From Arthrobacter globiformis (lineage in GTDB: Bacteria > Actinomycetota > Actinomycetes > Actinomycetales > Micrococcaceae): a stretch of DNA of 64,000 nt. The stretch is taken from the NCBI RefSeq assembly GCF_030817195.1, contig NZ_JAUSYZ010000001.1, forward strand, positions 4,154,001 to 4,218,000, written 5' to 3'. A program made the position numbers and the translations under genes. The notes under the pieces are model-generated. The model saw nothing but the letters and a program-made list of their open reading frames with translations, was not told where the DNA came from and searched no databases. This document shows, in pieces, positions 1 through 12,155 of the stretch; the first letter of the stretch is position 1, and each line of letters opens with the position of its first letter.

Positions 1-3794
<3,794 letters not shown>

Positions 3795-3856
3795 ATGGTC
3801 CCTGTTCTCTCTTGTTCTCTAAATTCTGAAGTCTTGTTTACGGGGAGAGGGAGAGG

Positions 3857-3887
3857 CCGACGACGGGTGGTCACCACCCGCCGTCGG
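3857..3887 (-). promoter_or_regulatory. Hairpin in the rpoB-rpoC spacer
   Basis: A near-perfect inverted repeat of about 15 bp per arm (CCGACGACGGGTGGT against ACCACCCGCCGTCGG, one mismatch) with almost no loop sits just after the rpoB stop and before rpoC. There is no U-tract, so a processing or attenuation hairpin is more likely than a full terminator. Function is inferred. Confidence 0.55.
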
Positions 3888-3895
3888 GACCCCTG

Positions 3896-6800
3896 CTAGA
3901 CCTCTTCTACGGAGCTGGGCTCTGCACGAGACAGATCGATGCCCAGTTCTTCCGCAGCCGTGAAGACTGCGTCATCAGAGTCACGCATTTCAATTGTGGT
4001 TCCGTCCGTGGAAAGCACTTCCACGTTCAGGCACAGCGACTGCATTTCCTTGATCAACACCTTGAAGGATTCGGGAACACCCGGCTCAGGGATGTTCTCG
4101 CCCTTGACGATCGCCTCGTAGACCTTCACACGGCCGTGGATGTCATCGGACTTGATCGTGAGCAGTTCCTGGAGCGTGTAGGCGGCACCGTAAGCTTCGA
4201 GCGCCCACACTTCCATTTCACCGAAGCGCTGGCCACCGAACTGTGCCTTACCACCCAGCGGCTGCTGCGTGATCATGGAGTACGGGCCGGTGGAGCGGGC
4301 GTGGATCTTGTCGTCCACCAGGTGGTGGAGCTTCAGGATGTACATGTAGCCGACCGAGATCGGATCCGGGAACGGCTCGCCGGAGCGGCCGTCGAACAGG
4401 CGCGTCTTGCCCGAGGAGTTGATCAGGCGTTCGCCGTCACGAGTCGGGTTGGTGGAGTCCAGCAGCCCGGTGATTTCCTCTTCGCGGGCGCCGTCGAAGA
4501 CTGGCGTTGCAACAGTGGTCTGGCCACTCTCGCGCGGCAGGTTCGGCAGCTGCTTGGCCCACTCCGGCTCGCCTTCGATCTTCCAGCCCGTCTTGGCAAC
4601 CCAGCCGAGGTGCGTTTCCAGCACCTGGCCGACGTTCATACGGCCCGGAACACCCAGCGGGTTCAGCACGATGTCAACGGGGGTACCGTCGGCAAGGAAG
4701 GGCATGTCCTCGATCGGGAGGATCTTGGAGATAACACCCTTGTTGCCGTGGCGGCCGGCGAGCTTGTCGCCGTCGGTGATCTTGCGCTTGGCAGCCACGT
4801 AGACGCGGACCAGCTGGTTGACGCCCGGGGGCAGTTCGTCGTCGTTGTCGCGGTCGAAGACGCGCACGCCGATGACGGTGCCGGACTCGCCGTGCGGAAC
4901 CTTCAGGGAGGTGTCGCGGACTTCGCGGGACTTCTCGCCGAAGATGGCGCGGAGCAGGCGCTCTTCCGGGGTCAGTTCGGTTTCACCCTTCGGGGTGACC
5001 TTTCCGACCAGGATGTCGCCGGCTTCAACCTCGGCACCGATGTGGATGATGCCGCGCTCGTCCAGGCCTGCCAAGACTTCCTCGGACACGTTGGGGATGT
5101 CACGGGTGATTTCCTCGGCACCAAGCTTGGTGTCGCGGGCATCGATCTCGTGCTCCTCGATGTGGATGGAGGACAGGACGTCCTCCGCCACGATGCGCTG
5201 GGACAGGATGATGGCATCCTCGAAGTTGTGGCCTTCCCATGACATGAATGCCACGAGCAGGTTCTTACCGAGGGCGAGCTCGCCCTGGTCCGTTGCCGGG
5301 CCGTCGGCGATGATGCCGCCAACTTCCAGGCGCTGGCCTTCGTTCACGAGGACACGGTTGTTGTAGCAGTTGCCCTGGTTGGAGCGGGCGAACTTGTTGA
5401 TGCGGTAGTTGGTTTCCGTGCCGTCGTCGTTGAGCATGACAACGAGCTCGGCGGAGACCTCGGTGACCACACCGGCCTTCTTCGCGATGGTGACGTCACC
5501 GGCGTCGACGGCGGCAGCACGCTCCATGCCGGTACCCACGAACGGGGCCTCGGAACGGACCAGCGGCACAGCCTGGCGCTGCATGTTGGCACCCATGAGT
5601 GCACGGTTGGCGTCGTCGTGCTCGAGGAACGGGATCAGGGCGGTTGCCACGGACACCATCTGGCGCGGGGAAACATCCATGAACTGAACGTCAGCGGCGG
5701 GAACGAGCACGGGCTCGCCTCCACCACCGCGGGCACGGACCAGGACGGTCTCTTCAGCGAAGCGCTTGTTCTCGTCGAGCGGAGCGTTGGCCTGTGCGAT
5801 CAGGACCTCTGCCTCGTCGTCGGCCGTCAGGTACTGGACGTCGTCGGAAACGACGCCATCCTTGACCAGGCGGTACGGCGTCTCGATGAAACCGAACGGG
5901 TTGATGCGGCCGTAGGATGCCAGCGAGCCGATCAGACCAATGTTCGGGCCTTCAGGGGTTTCGATGGGGCACATACGTCCGTAGTGGGACGGGTGGACGT
6001 CTCGGACTTCCATGCCTGCACGGTCACGGGACAGACCGCCCGGGCCAAGCGCGGAAAGGCGGCGCTTGTGGGTCAGACCCGAGAGCGGGTTGTTCTGGTC
6101 CATGAACTGGGACAGCTGGGAGGTTCCGAAGAACTCCTTGATGGCTGCCACAACGGGACGGATGTTGATCAGGGTCTGCGGCGTGATGGCCTCGACGTCC
6201 TGCGTGGTCATGCGTTCGCGGACGACGCGCTCCATGCGGGACAGGCCGGTGCGGACCTGGTTCTCGATGAGCTCACCGACGGCGCGGATGCGGCGGTTGC
6301 CGAAGTGGTCGATGTCATCGATCTCGACGCGCAGCTCGTGGTCTTCACCGTCGCGCTTGCCCATGAGGGTCTTCTCGCCGGCGTGCAGCGCGACGAGGAA
6401 CTTGATCATGGCCACGATGTCTTCAACGTGCAGGACCGAGGCTTCCTTGTCGCCAAGGGAGCGGTCGATGCCAAGCTTGCGGTTGATCTTGTAGCGGCCA
6501 ACCTTGGCCAGATCGTAGCGCTTGGAGTTGAAGTACAGGTTGTCCAGCAGGGACTGGGCAGCCTCGACTGTGGGCGGCTCGCCCGGACGCAGCTTGCGGT
6601 AGATGTCCAGCAGGGCGTCTTCGCGGGTTTCGGTGGCGTCCTTCTCCAGCGTTGCACGCATAGAGTCGTACTGGCCGAACTCCTCGAGGATCTGGCCTTC
6701 GGTCCAGCCGAGGGCCTTCAGCAGCACCGTGACCGACTGCTTGCGCTTGCGGTCGAGGCGCACGCCGACCTGGTCGCGCTTGTCGATCTCGAGCTCGAAC

Positions 6801-7402
6801 CAGGCGCCGCGGGACGGAATGATCTTTGCGGTAAAGATGTCCTTGTCGCTGGTCTTGTCAGCGGCGCGCTCAAAGTAGGCGCCCGGGGAACGGACCAGCT
6901 GGGAAACGACGACACGCTCGGTGCCGTTGACGACGAAGGTGCCCTTCTCGGTCATCAGCGGGAAGTCACCCATGAACACGGTCTGCTGCTTGATTTCGCC
7001 CGTGTTGTTGTTCATGAATTCGGCCTTGACGTACAGCGGTGCCGAGTACGTAGCGTCCCGGTCCTTGCATTCAGCCATGGTGTACTTCGGATCAGCGAAC
7101 TCCGGATCGGAGAAGCTCAGGGACATGGTGCCCTGGAAGTCCTCAATCGGGGAGATCTCTTCGAAGATGTCGGAAAGACCGGAGGTGGTGGCGACGCTCA
7201 GGTCGCCTTCTTCGACGGCCTTCGCAACGCGGGCCTGCCAGCGTTCATTTCCGACCAGCCAGTCGAAGCTGTCCGTCTGCAGGGCAAGCAGATTCGGAAC
7301 GTCAAGAGGTTCGTGAATCTTTGCGAATGAGAGCCGGCGAGTCGCACCATCGGTGCTTGCCGTATTAGCGGTTTCGTTATTAGAGGTGCTCGAGGCGACC
7401 AA
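3896..7402 (-). CDS. rpoB: DNA-directed RNA polymerase subunit beta
   Basis: Second large catalytic subunit of RNA polymerase, 1168 residues from the chosen start. The start is taken as TTG at 7402 (MVASSTSNNETANTA) because GGAAGGA lies six bases before it; an in-frame GTG at 7417 would add five residues but falls on that Shine-Dalgarno. The rifampicin region is wild-type-like around residues 425-455: SQLSQFMDQNNPLSG, THKRRLSALGPGG, with Asp, His and Ser present at the usual resistance positions. RHGNKGVISKI and PLGGKAQFGGQRFGEMEVWA near the C-terminus are also family hallmarks. It forms the rpoBC operon with the downstream gene. Confidence 0.98.
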   Translation of the reverse strand: MVASSTSNNETANTASTDGATRRLSFAKIHEPLDVPNLLALQTDSFDWLVGNERWQARVAKAVEEGDLSVATTSGLSDIFEEISPIEDFQGTMSLSFSDPEFADPKYTMAECKDRDATYSAPLYVKAEFMNNNTGEIKQQTVFMGDFPLMTEKGTFVVNGTERVVVSQLVRSPGAYFERAADKTSDKDIFTAKIIPSRGAWFELEIDKRDQVGVRLDRKRKQSVTVLLKALGWTEGQILEEFGQYDSMRATLEKDATETREDALLDIYRKLRPGEPPTVEAAQSLLDNLYFNSKRYDLAKVGRYKINRKLGIDRSLGDKEASVLHVEDIVAMIKFLVALHAGEKTLMGKRDGEDHELRVEIDDIDHFGNRRIRAVGELIENQVRTGLSRMERVVRERMTTQDVEAITPQTLINIRPVVAAIKEFFGTSQLSQFMDQNNPLSGLTHKRRLSALGPGGLSRDRAGMEVRDVHPSHYGRMCPIETPEGPNIGLIGSLASYGRINPFGFIETPYRLVKDGVVSDDVQYLTADDEAEVLIAQANAPLDENKRFAEETVLVRARGGGGEPVLVPAADVQFMDVSPRQMVSVATALIPFLEHDDANRALMGANMQRQAVPLVRSEAPFVGTGMERAAAVDAGDVTIAKKAGVVTEVSAELVVMLNDDGTETNYRINKFARSNQGNCYNNRVLVNEGQRLEVGGIIADGPATDQGELALGKNLLVAFMSWEGHNFEDAIILSQRIVAEDVLSSIHIEEHEIDARDTKLGAEEITRDIPNVSEEVLAGLDERGIIHIGAEVEAGDILVGKVTPKGETELTPEERLLRAIFGEKSREVRDTSLKVPHGESGTVIGVRVFDRDNDDELPPGVNQLVRVYVAAKRKITDGDKLAGRHGNKGVISKILPIEDMPFLADGTPVDIVLNPLGVPGRMNVGQVLETHLGWVAKTGWKIEGEPEWAKQLPNLPRESGQTTVATPVFDGAREEEITGLLDSTNPTRDGERLINSSGKTRLFDGRSGEPFPDPISVGYMYILKLHHLVDDKIHARSTGPYSMITQQPLGGKAQFGGQRFGEMEVWALEAYGAAYTLQELLTIKSDDIHGRVKVYEAIVKGENIPEPGVPESFKVLIKEMQSLCLNVEVLSTDGTTIEMRDSDDAVFTAAEELGIDLSRAEPSSVEEV

Positions 7403-7795
7403 GAGGGATCCTTCCACAGACCTTCAGGCGTTTTCAGATCTCCCCCGCTTTTCACCCTGCGAAGTGACTCCGCAGTGCTACCATCCGGTTCCGCTATATG
7501 ACCCGGAACCTGGTTCTGCCCATGCTGGTGACGTTGTTCACGGCACATTGATGGAACAGCTAACAGGCTAAGCCCACCGCTATATGAAGGCTGAAGGTAA
7601 ACAGGGAAGACGCAAATATCTACGATACGGCAAAACTCCACGCGTGTCTACCCCACTTGCCAGCAGAATGCAAGCACCGTTGCCACGGGCACCTAACCGG
7701 AATGCACCCCGCCTTCCCAGCGTTGAATGGATAGGTGACCGGGCTCACGATACCCTTAGGCCAACCATCGACCAAAAGATCGGAAGAGAACATCC
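7403..7795. other. Divergent intergenic region rpoB / thiolase
   Basis: About 390 bases without a credible gene separate the minus-strand rpoB from the plus-strand thiolase. It must contain the rpoBC leader and promoter and the thiolase promoter. AT-richer stretches occur near 7600-7640 and 7565-7590, but I see no hexamer pair convincing enough to place a promoter and no recognised riboswitch. Confidence 0.5.
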
Positions 7796-8995
7796 ATGAG
7801 CAATTCCGTGGACAACAGCGACGTTGTCATCCTGTCCGGCGCGCGCACCCCGCAGGGCCGGCTGAACGGGCAACTGGCGAGCTTCACCGCCGTCGAACTC
7901 GGGGCGCACGCGATCAAGGGGGCCCTTGCGGCGAGCGGGGTGGACGCCGGCCAGGTGGACGCCGTCATCATGGGCCAGGTCCTGCAGGCCGGGGCCGGGC
8001 AGAACCCGGCCCGCCAGAGCGCCATCGGCGCGGGCATCGGCTGGAACGTCCCCACCGTGACCATTAATAAGGTCTGTCTCTCCGGGCTTACCGCGGTGAT
8101 CGACGCGGCGCGGATGATCCGTGCCGGCGACGCCACCGTCGTCGTCGCCGGCGGACAGGAGTCGATGACGCGGGCGCCCCACGTCCTCCCCGGCTCCCGC
8201 CAGGGCTGGAACTACGGCACCGTCCAGGCGCTGGATGTTGCCGCCCACGACGGCCTGACCGACGCGTTCGACGGCCATTCGATGGGCCTGTCCACCGAAT
8301 CCAAGAACCTGACGCTGGGCATTGACCGGACCGCGCAGGACACCGTGGCCGCCAACTCACACCAGCGCGCCGCGATCGCCTCGAAGAACGGCGTCTTCGA
8401 CGACGAGATCTCCCCGATCAGCGTCAAGCAGCGCAAGGGTGATCCGGTGGTGGTTTCCACCGACGAGGGCGTCCGGCCGGACACCACCGTCGAGTCCCTG
8501 GCCGGCCTGCGGGCAGCCTTCGTCACCGACGGCACCATCACGGCCGGCAACTCCTCTCCCCTGTCCGACGGCGCCTCCGCCCTGGTCCTGACTTCGCGCA
8601 AGTTCGCGGAGGAAAACGGCCTGGAGTACCTGGCCGTTGTGGGCAAGCCCGGGCAGGTGGCCGGGCCGGACAACTCCCTCCACTCCCAGCCCTCCAACGC
8701 CATCCGGAACGCGCTGGACCGGGCCGGCTGGAGTACCGCGGACCTGGACTTCATCGAGATCAACGAAGCGTTCGGTTCGGTGGCCGTGCAGTCACTCAAG
8801 GATCTGGACTACCCGCTGGAGCAATGCAACATCCATGGCGGTGCCATCGCGCTGGGCCACCCGATCGGCGCGTCGGGTGCTCGTCTGGCACTCCACGCGG
8901 CGCATGAACTGAAGCGGCGCGGCCAGGGCAAGGCGGCGGTCTCGCTCTGCGGAGGCGGCGGCCAGGGTGAGGCCCTCCTGCTGTTCCGCGACTGA
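7796..8995 (+). CDS. Acetyl-CoA C-acetyltransferase (thiolase)
   Basis: 399-residue thiolase of the degradative/biosynthetic acetoacetyl-CoA type, which condenses or cleaves acyl-CoA in the cytoplasm. Seen: the nucleophile cysteine in NKVCLSGLTAVIDA near residue 90, the catalytic His in ALGHPIGASGAR near residue 350, and the second catalytic Cys in SLCGGGGQGEALL at the C-terminus. Start ATG 7796 has a GGAAGAG ribosome binding site. Its stop overlaps the next gene's start by one base (TGATG), so the two are translationally coupled. The exact substrate (atoB-, phaA- or fadA-like) cannot be set from sequence. Confidence 0.93.
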   Translation: MSNSVDNSDVVILSGARTPQGRLNGQLASFTAVELGAHAIKGALAASGVDAGQVDAVIMGQVLQAGAGQNPARQSAIGAGIGWNVPTVTINKVCLSGLTAVIDAARMIRAGDATVVVAGGQESMTRAPHVLPGSRQGWNYGTVQALDVAAHDGLTDAFDGHSMGLSTESKNLTLGIDRTAQDTVAANSHQRAAIASKNGVFDDEISPISVKQRKGDPVVVSTDEGVRPDTTVESLAGLRAAFVTDGTITAGNSSPLSDGASALVLTSRKFAEENGLEYLAVVGKPGQVAGPDNSLHSQPSNAIRNALDRAGWSTADLDFIEINEAFGSVAVQSLKDLDYPLEQCNIHGGAIALGHPIGASGARLALHAAHELKRRGQGKAAVSLCGGGGQGEALLLFRD

Positions 8996-9507
8996 TGAAC
9001 GGCGTTCCGCCGTCGGGCCCTAACGGGACCGACGGCGGCCGGAACGGCAGGGAGCGATTCCTTGCCGACGCCGCGGCGCGCGGCCTGGACGTCCAGCTCG
9101 TCGAACGGCTGGCGGCCCACAGCCTCGAGGAGGCGGCCGCGATCCTTGGCATCAGCCCGGCGGACATCGTGAAGTCCCTCGTGGTGAAGCACAAGGACGG
9201 CAGCTTCCTCTTCGTCCTCATCCCGGGCGACCGCCAGATCTCCTGGCCCAAGCTGCGCAGCCTGGTGGGCGTCAACAAGCTCTCGCTCCCGGCCGCGGAC
9301 GTGGCGCTGGAGGCCACCGGCTATGAGCGCGGCACCATCACGCCGCTCGGCAGCACCACGGCATGGCCTGTCTACGCGGACCGGACCATCGCCGGCAGGA
9401 GGATATCCATGGGCGCGGGCCAGCACGGCTACAGCGCATTCGTGGACGCCGACGCCCTGGTCTCGGCCCTCGGCGCGGTGCTCGCGGACATCAGCGAACC
9501 CAACTAA
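8995..9507 (+). CDS. YbaK/EbsC-family aminoacyl-tRNA deacylase
   Basis: 170-residue protein of the YbaK/ProX editing-domain family, which hydrolyses mischarged aminoacyl-tRNAs such as Cys-tRNA(Pro). Seen: EEAAAILGISPADIVKSLVV with the lysine conserved in the family, then FLFVLIPGDRQISWPKLRSLVG and a C-terminal GQHGYSAFVDADAL. Length fits the family. Coupled to the upstream thiolase; both face the minus-strand rplL across a palindromic repeat that overlaps this gene's last codons. Confidence 0.88.
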   Translation: MNGVPPSGPNGTDGGRNGRERFLADAAARGLDVQLVERLAAHSLEEAAAILGISPADIVKSLVVKHKDGSFLFVLIPGDRQISWPKLRSLVGVNKLSLPAADVALEATGYERGTITPLGSTTAWPVYADRTIAGRRISMGAGQHGYSAFVDADALVSALGAVLADISEPN

Positions 9508-9562
9508 GTAGCACATGAGGGCCTTCTCAGCGCTGGGAACGCCCTCAACTGCTACCTGTTGG
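9500..9562. repeat. Palindromic repeat, family A copy 1
   Basis: Long imperfect palindrome: CCAAC-GTAGCA-GAGGGC-TTCTCAG, a short loop, then GAACGCCCTCA-TGCTAC-GTTGG. It begins inside the last codon of the YbaK gene and lies between two convergent genes. A close relative occurs at 51954-52019, so it is a dispersed element rather than a local hairpin. It may end transcription in both directions. Confidence 0.8.
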
Positions 9563-9584
9563 GAGGCTAGGGTGCGGGTGGGGT

Positions 9585-9628
9585 TAAAACGCAGGAATCC
9601 CCGCCCACCGGAGTGGACGGGGATTCCT
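9585..9628 (-). terminator. Rho-independent terminator of rplJL
   Basis: The inverted repeat AGGAATCCCCG...CGGGGATTCCT (9593-9628) follows the rplL stop on the minus strand and is followed there by GCGTTTTAACC, giving the stem plus T-tract of an intrinsic terminator. Confidence 0.88.
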
Positions 9629-9640
9629 GGACAAGCAGTG

Positions 9641-10018
9641 TTACTTGAGGGTAACGGTGGCGCCAGCTTCTTCGAGCTGAGCCTTTGCCTTCTCGGCAGC
9701 TTCCTTGGTGGCGCCTTCGAGAACAGCCTTGGGAGCGCTGTCAACCAGGTCCTTGGCTTCCTTGAGGCCGAGGGAGGTGATGGCGCGAACTTCCTTGATC
9801 ACTGCGATCTTCTTGTCGCCAGCAGCTTCGAGGATGACGTCGAAGTCGGTCTTCTCTTCGACTTCCTCAGCGGCAGCGCCACCGGCGGGGCCGGCAACCG
9901 CAACAGCAGCAGCGGTAACTTCGAAGGTCTCTTCGAAGAGCTTGACGAACTCGGAGAGCTCGATGATGGTCAGTTCCTTGAAAGCTTCAATGAGCTCTTC
10001 GTTGCTGAGCTTCGCCAT
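9641..10018 (-). CDS. rplL: 50S ribosomal protein L7/L12
   Basis: 125-residue stalk protein that recruits translation factors. Seen: N-terminal dimerisation helices (MAKLSNEELIEAFKELTIIE), an Ala/Gly/Val-rich hinge (AAAVAVAGPAGGAAAEE), and the globular C-terminal domain EKTDFDVILEAAGDKKIAVI with GLKEAKDLVDSAPKAV. Length and order are those of the family. It follows rplJ by 75 bases and ends at a strong terminator. Confidence 0.98.
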   Translation of the reverse strand: MAKLSNEELIEAFKELTIIELSEFVKLFEETFEVTAAAVAVAGPAGGAAAEEVEEKTDFDVILEAAGDKKIAVIKEVRAITSLGLKEAKDLVDSAPKAVLEGATKEAAEKAKAQLEEAGATVTLK

Positions 10019-10093
10019 GGTGTGGCGTCCTTCCTATAAAGGTGGCCGGGGGCTGAATGCCTTCCGTTCCACCGGAGTCTTTTTGGGAGAGAG

Positions 10094-10678
10094 TTAGTTC
10101 TCTTCGGCAGCGGCTTCGGCCGGAGCCTCAGCTGCTGCTTCTGCGGCCGGAGCTTCTTCAGCGGCGGGAGCTTCGGCTTCAGCCGGAGCACCGTTCTCTT
10201 CTTCAAGCTTGAGGCGCAGTGCGTCGATGATGCGTGCAGCAGCGGCAGCAGGGGCCTTGAGGATGCCTGCAACCTTGGCGAGCTGCAGCTCGCGGGACTC
10301 GAGTGCTGCCAGGGCAGCAACTTCGCTGGCGTTCAGTGCCTTGCCCTCGAAGTAACCGGTCTTGATGACCAGCTGCTTGTTGGCCTTGGCAAAATCCGTC
10401 AGGCTCTTGGCAGCTGCAACTGCGTCACCCTTGATGAACGCGATTGCAGTGGGGCCGGCGAGCTGGCCGTCGAATGCTTCGACACCAGCTTCCTTGGCTG
10501 CAATGGCGGTCAGGGTGTTCTTGACGACCGCGAACTTGGTGTCCTGGCCGAGAGAAACACGCAGCTGCTTGAGCTGTGCAACGGTGAGCCCACGGTATTC
10601 GGTCAGGACAGCGGCGTTCGATTCCTTGAAATCGTTAGTGATCTCAGCTACTGCTGAAACCTTGGTAGGCGTTGCCAT
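10094..10678 (-). CDS. rplJ: 50S ribosomal protein L10
   Basis: 194-residue L10, the base of the L7/L12 stalk. Seen: MATPTKVSAVAEITNDFKES, TEYRGLTVAQLKQLR, KNTLTAIAAKEAG and GPTAIAFIKGD, all family motifs. The C-terminus carries an Ala/Glu/Pro-rich tail (AEAPAAEEAPAAEAAAEAPA) beyond the usual fold, common in actinobacterial L10. The start is preceded by GGAAGGAGGGTT. Expression is probably feedback-controlled through the leader upstream. Confidence 0.98.
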   Translation of the reverse strand: MATPTKVSAVAEITNDFKESNAAVLTEYRGLTVAQLKQLRVSLGQDTKFAVVKNTLTAIAAKEAGVEAFDGQLAGPTAIAFIKGDAVAAAKSLTDFAKANKQLVIKTGYFEGKALNASEVAALAALESRELQLAKVAGILKAPAAAAARIIDALRLKLEEENGAPAEAEAPAAEEAPAAEAAAEAPAEAAAEEN

Positions 10679-10905
10679 AACCCTCCTTCCGGGGATAGTG
10701 CCGGTATTCCGGGTCCCCGCTCAGGTGAGCTAAAACTAAAAACGCCCCGCGCAGATGCACGGGGCTTGGCTCAACGCTGTTCAGCGGAGCTTTGCTTCGT
10801 TCACCTGCGCCGGCCGCCCTATGTTCAGGGTCCTTCGTCCGGAAACCCACTAGCCCTTTCGCACACAACTGCAGAGTTGAGCTGAGCTCGAAAGAGTGGG
10901 ATTCC
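10679..10905 (-). promoter_or_regulatory. rplJ (L10) mRNA leader with intrinsic attenuator
   Basis: The long untranslated region before rplJ ends in the hairpin GCCCCG...CGGGGC (10744-10765) followed on the minus strand by TTTTTAGTTTTA (10731-10742), a complete intrinsic terminator inside the leader. Several stems upstream (10790-10900) fit the L10 leader class, where L10(L12)4 binds its own mRNA. The outer boundary is approximate and the class assignment is inference. Confidence 0.65.
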
Positions 10906-10967
10906 AACAACCGACGGTCTTTGGTAGTTCAAGCTTACGGGAGGGTTCTGCGGATAACCAAATCGGG

Positions 10968-12077
10968 CTAGCTTCTGCTGGGTCCCAGGTCCGGCAGTTC
11001 CTTCTGCCAGATCCCGGTGACTCCCGCCGTCGTGAACCCGAGCTGGCGGTTGACGGTGAGCAGGTACCGGTTTTCCGGTGCATTCCACGTGTAGATCACC
11101 CGCGCATCGGGGAACTGTTCGGTAAGGCGCTCCATGTTGGCCACCTTGATGAGCAGGCCGAGCTTGTTGCCGCGGTGCGCCTGCAGCACCACCGTGTCGT
11201 CCTGGAAGACGACGTCCTGCCGCTGCGCCAGGACGCTGATAGTGGTCAGCCCCACGAGCGTCTCCGTGGCGATATGTTCGACGGCGGTCACCACCGTGCG
11301 CCGTCCCTGGGAGATGGTGACTTCCTCGGCTTCACGCAGGATCCTGGCGTCGACAACCATGCTGTCGTCGTCCGCCGGCCCGGCGTCACCGCCGGCCTGG
11401 TTTTCGAGCGCAGCGACCGCTTCCAGCCAGCGCTCCGGGCAGCGGTCGGTCCAGTGGTGCAGGCGGTAGCGGCCGTTGTTGGCCTCCTGCGCCTCCGCCT
11501 CTAGCTCGGCCACAAGCTTGCTGTCCAGCGGCAGCGCGCACGAGCTGAACTGTTCAATGTGCTGCAGCGTATACCCTGTGCGCTGGGCGAAATCCACCTC
11601 GCGGCTGCCCAGCGGCACATACCCCTGGCCCGATCCGGGCACCAGCTGCTCGGGCGCGAATTCGTGCAGGGAGGCGCCGGGGTGGTTGGTGTCCACCAGG
11701 ATCATGGTGCGGCCCTCCTCCCGGGCGAAGTGCTCGGCGGCCTCCAGCAGCTGCCTGCCCACGCCCTGGCGCTGGTATTCGGGCAGGATGTCCAGCGTAA
11801 ATTCGGCAAGGTCCAGGTTGTCAGTGAGGGGAAGGGCGATGTCTACGGTGCCCACGATCTCGTCGCCGATCTTCGCCACGAGAATCACCTGGCGCTCGTA
11901 CGGGTCGTCCAGTTCGAGAAGCTTTTCCAACGGCGTGTAGGCGAGGTCGTCACTGCCCCAGGTATCCATGCGGACCTTGCGCCCCACCTCCACTGCGGCG
12001 AGGAAGTCCGCTGCGTCGGCAGCGTCCACGGAGTCAGGAATCCACAGCCGCTCGATCCGCACCTCTATTGCCATCAT
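10968..12077 (-). CDS. Tandem-domain GNAT N-acetyltransferase
   Basis: 369-residue protein with two GNAT folds. The N-terminal domain has the acetyl-CoA loop ILPEYQRQGVGRQLLEAAE near residues 93-112; the C-terminal domain has VLQAHRGNKLGLLIKV near residue 300 and ENRYLLTVNRQLGF close to the end. Substrate unknown. Start may be ATG 12077 or the adjacent ATG 12074. It lies between the L10 leader and a clear paralogue at 12156-13246, so the pair arose by duplication and interrupts the rplKA-rplJL cluster. Confidence 0.88.
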   Translation of the reverse strand: MMAIEVRIERLWIPDSVDAADAADFLAAVEVGRKVRMDTWGSDDLAYTPLEKLLELDDPYERQVILVAKIGDEIVGTVDIALPLTDNLDLAEFTLDILPEYQRQGVGRQLLEAAEHFAREEGRTMILVDTNHPGASLHEFAPEQLVPGSGQGYVPLGSREVDFAQRTGYTLQHIEQFSSCALPLDSKLVAELEAEAQEANNGRYRLHHWTDRCPERWLEAVAALENQAGGDAGPADDDSMVVDARILREAEEVTISQGRRTVVTAVEHIATETLVGLTTISVLAQRQDVVFQDDTVVLQAHRGNKLGLLIKVANMERLTEQFPDARVIYTWNAPENRYLLTVNRQLGFTTAGVTGIWQKELPDLGPSRS

Positions 12078-12155
12078 CCCCAGCCGTTTCCGCCGCTTGC
12101 CCTGAAGGCAGCGGGCTTGAGTCCATGCGGTGTATCCGTCGCCAGCATATGCCGG

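Noticed and set aside
5618..7330. Plus-strand open frame of 570 codons
   Set aside because: Mirror of rpoB; composition rich in Leu/Val/Asp as expected of the reverse strand.
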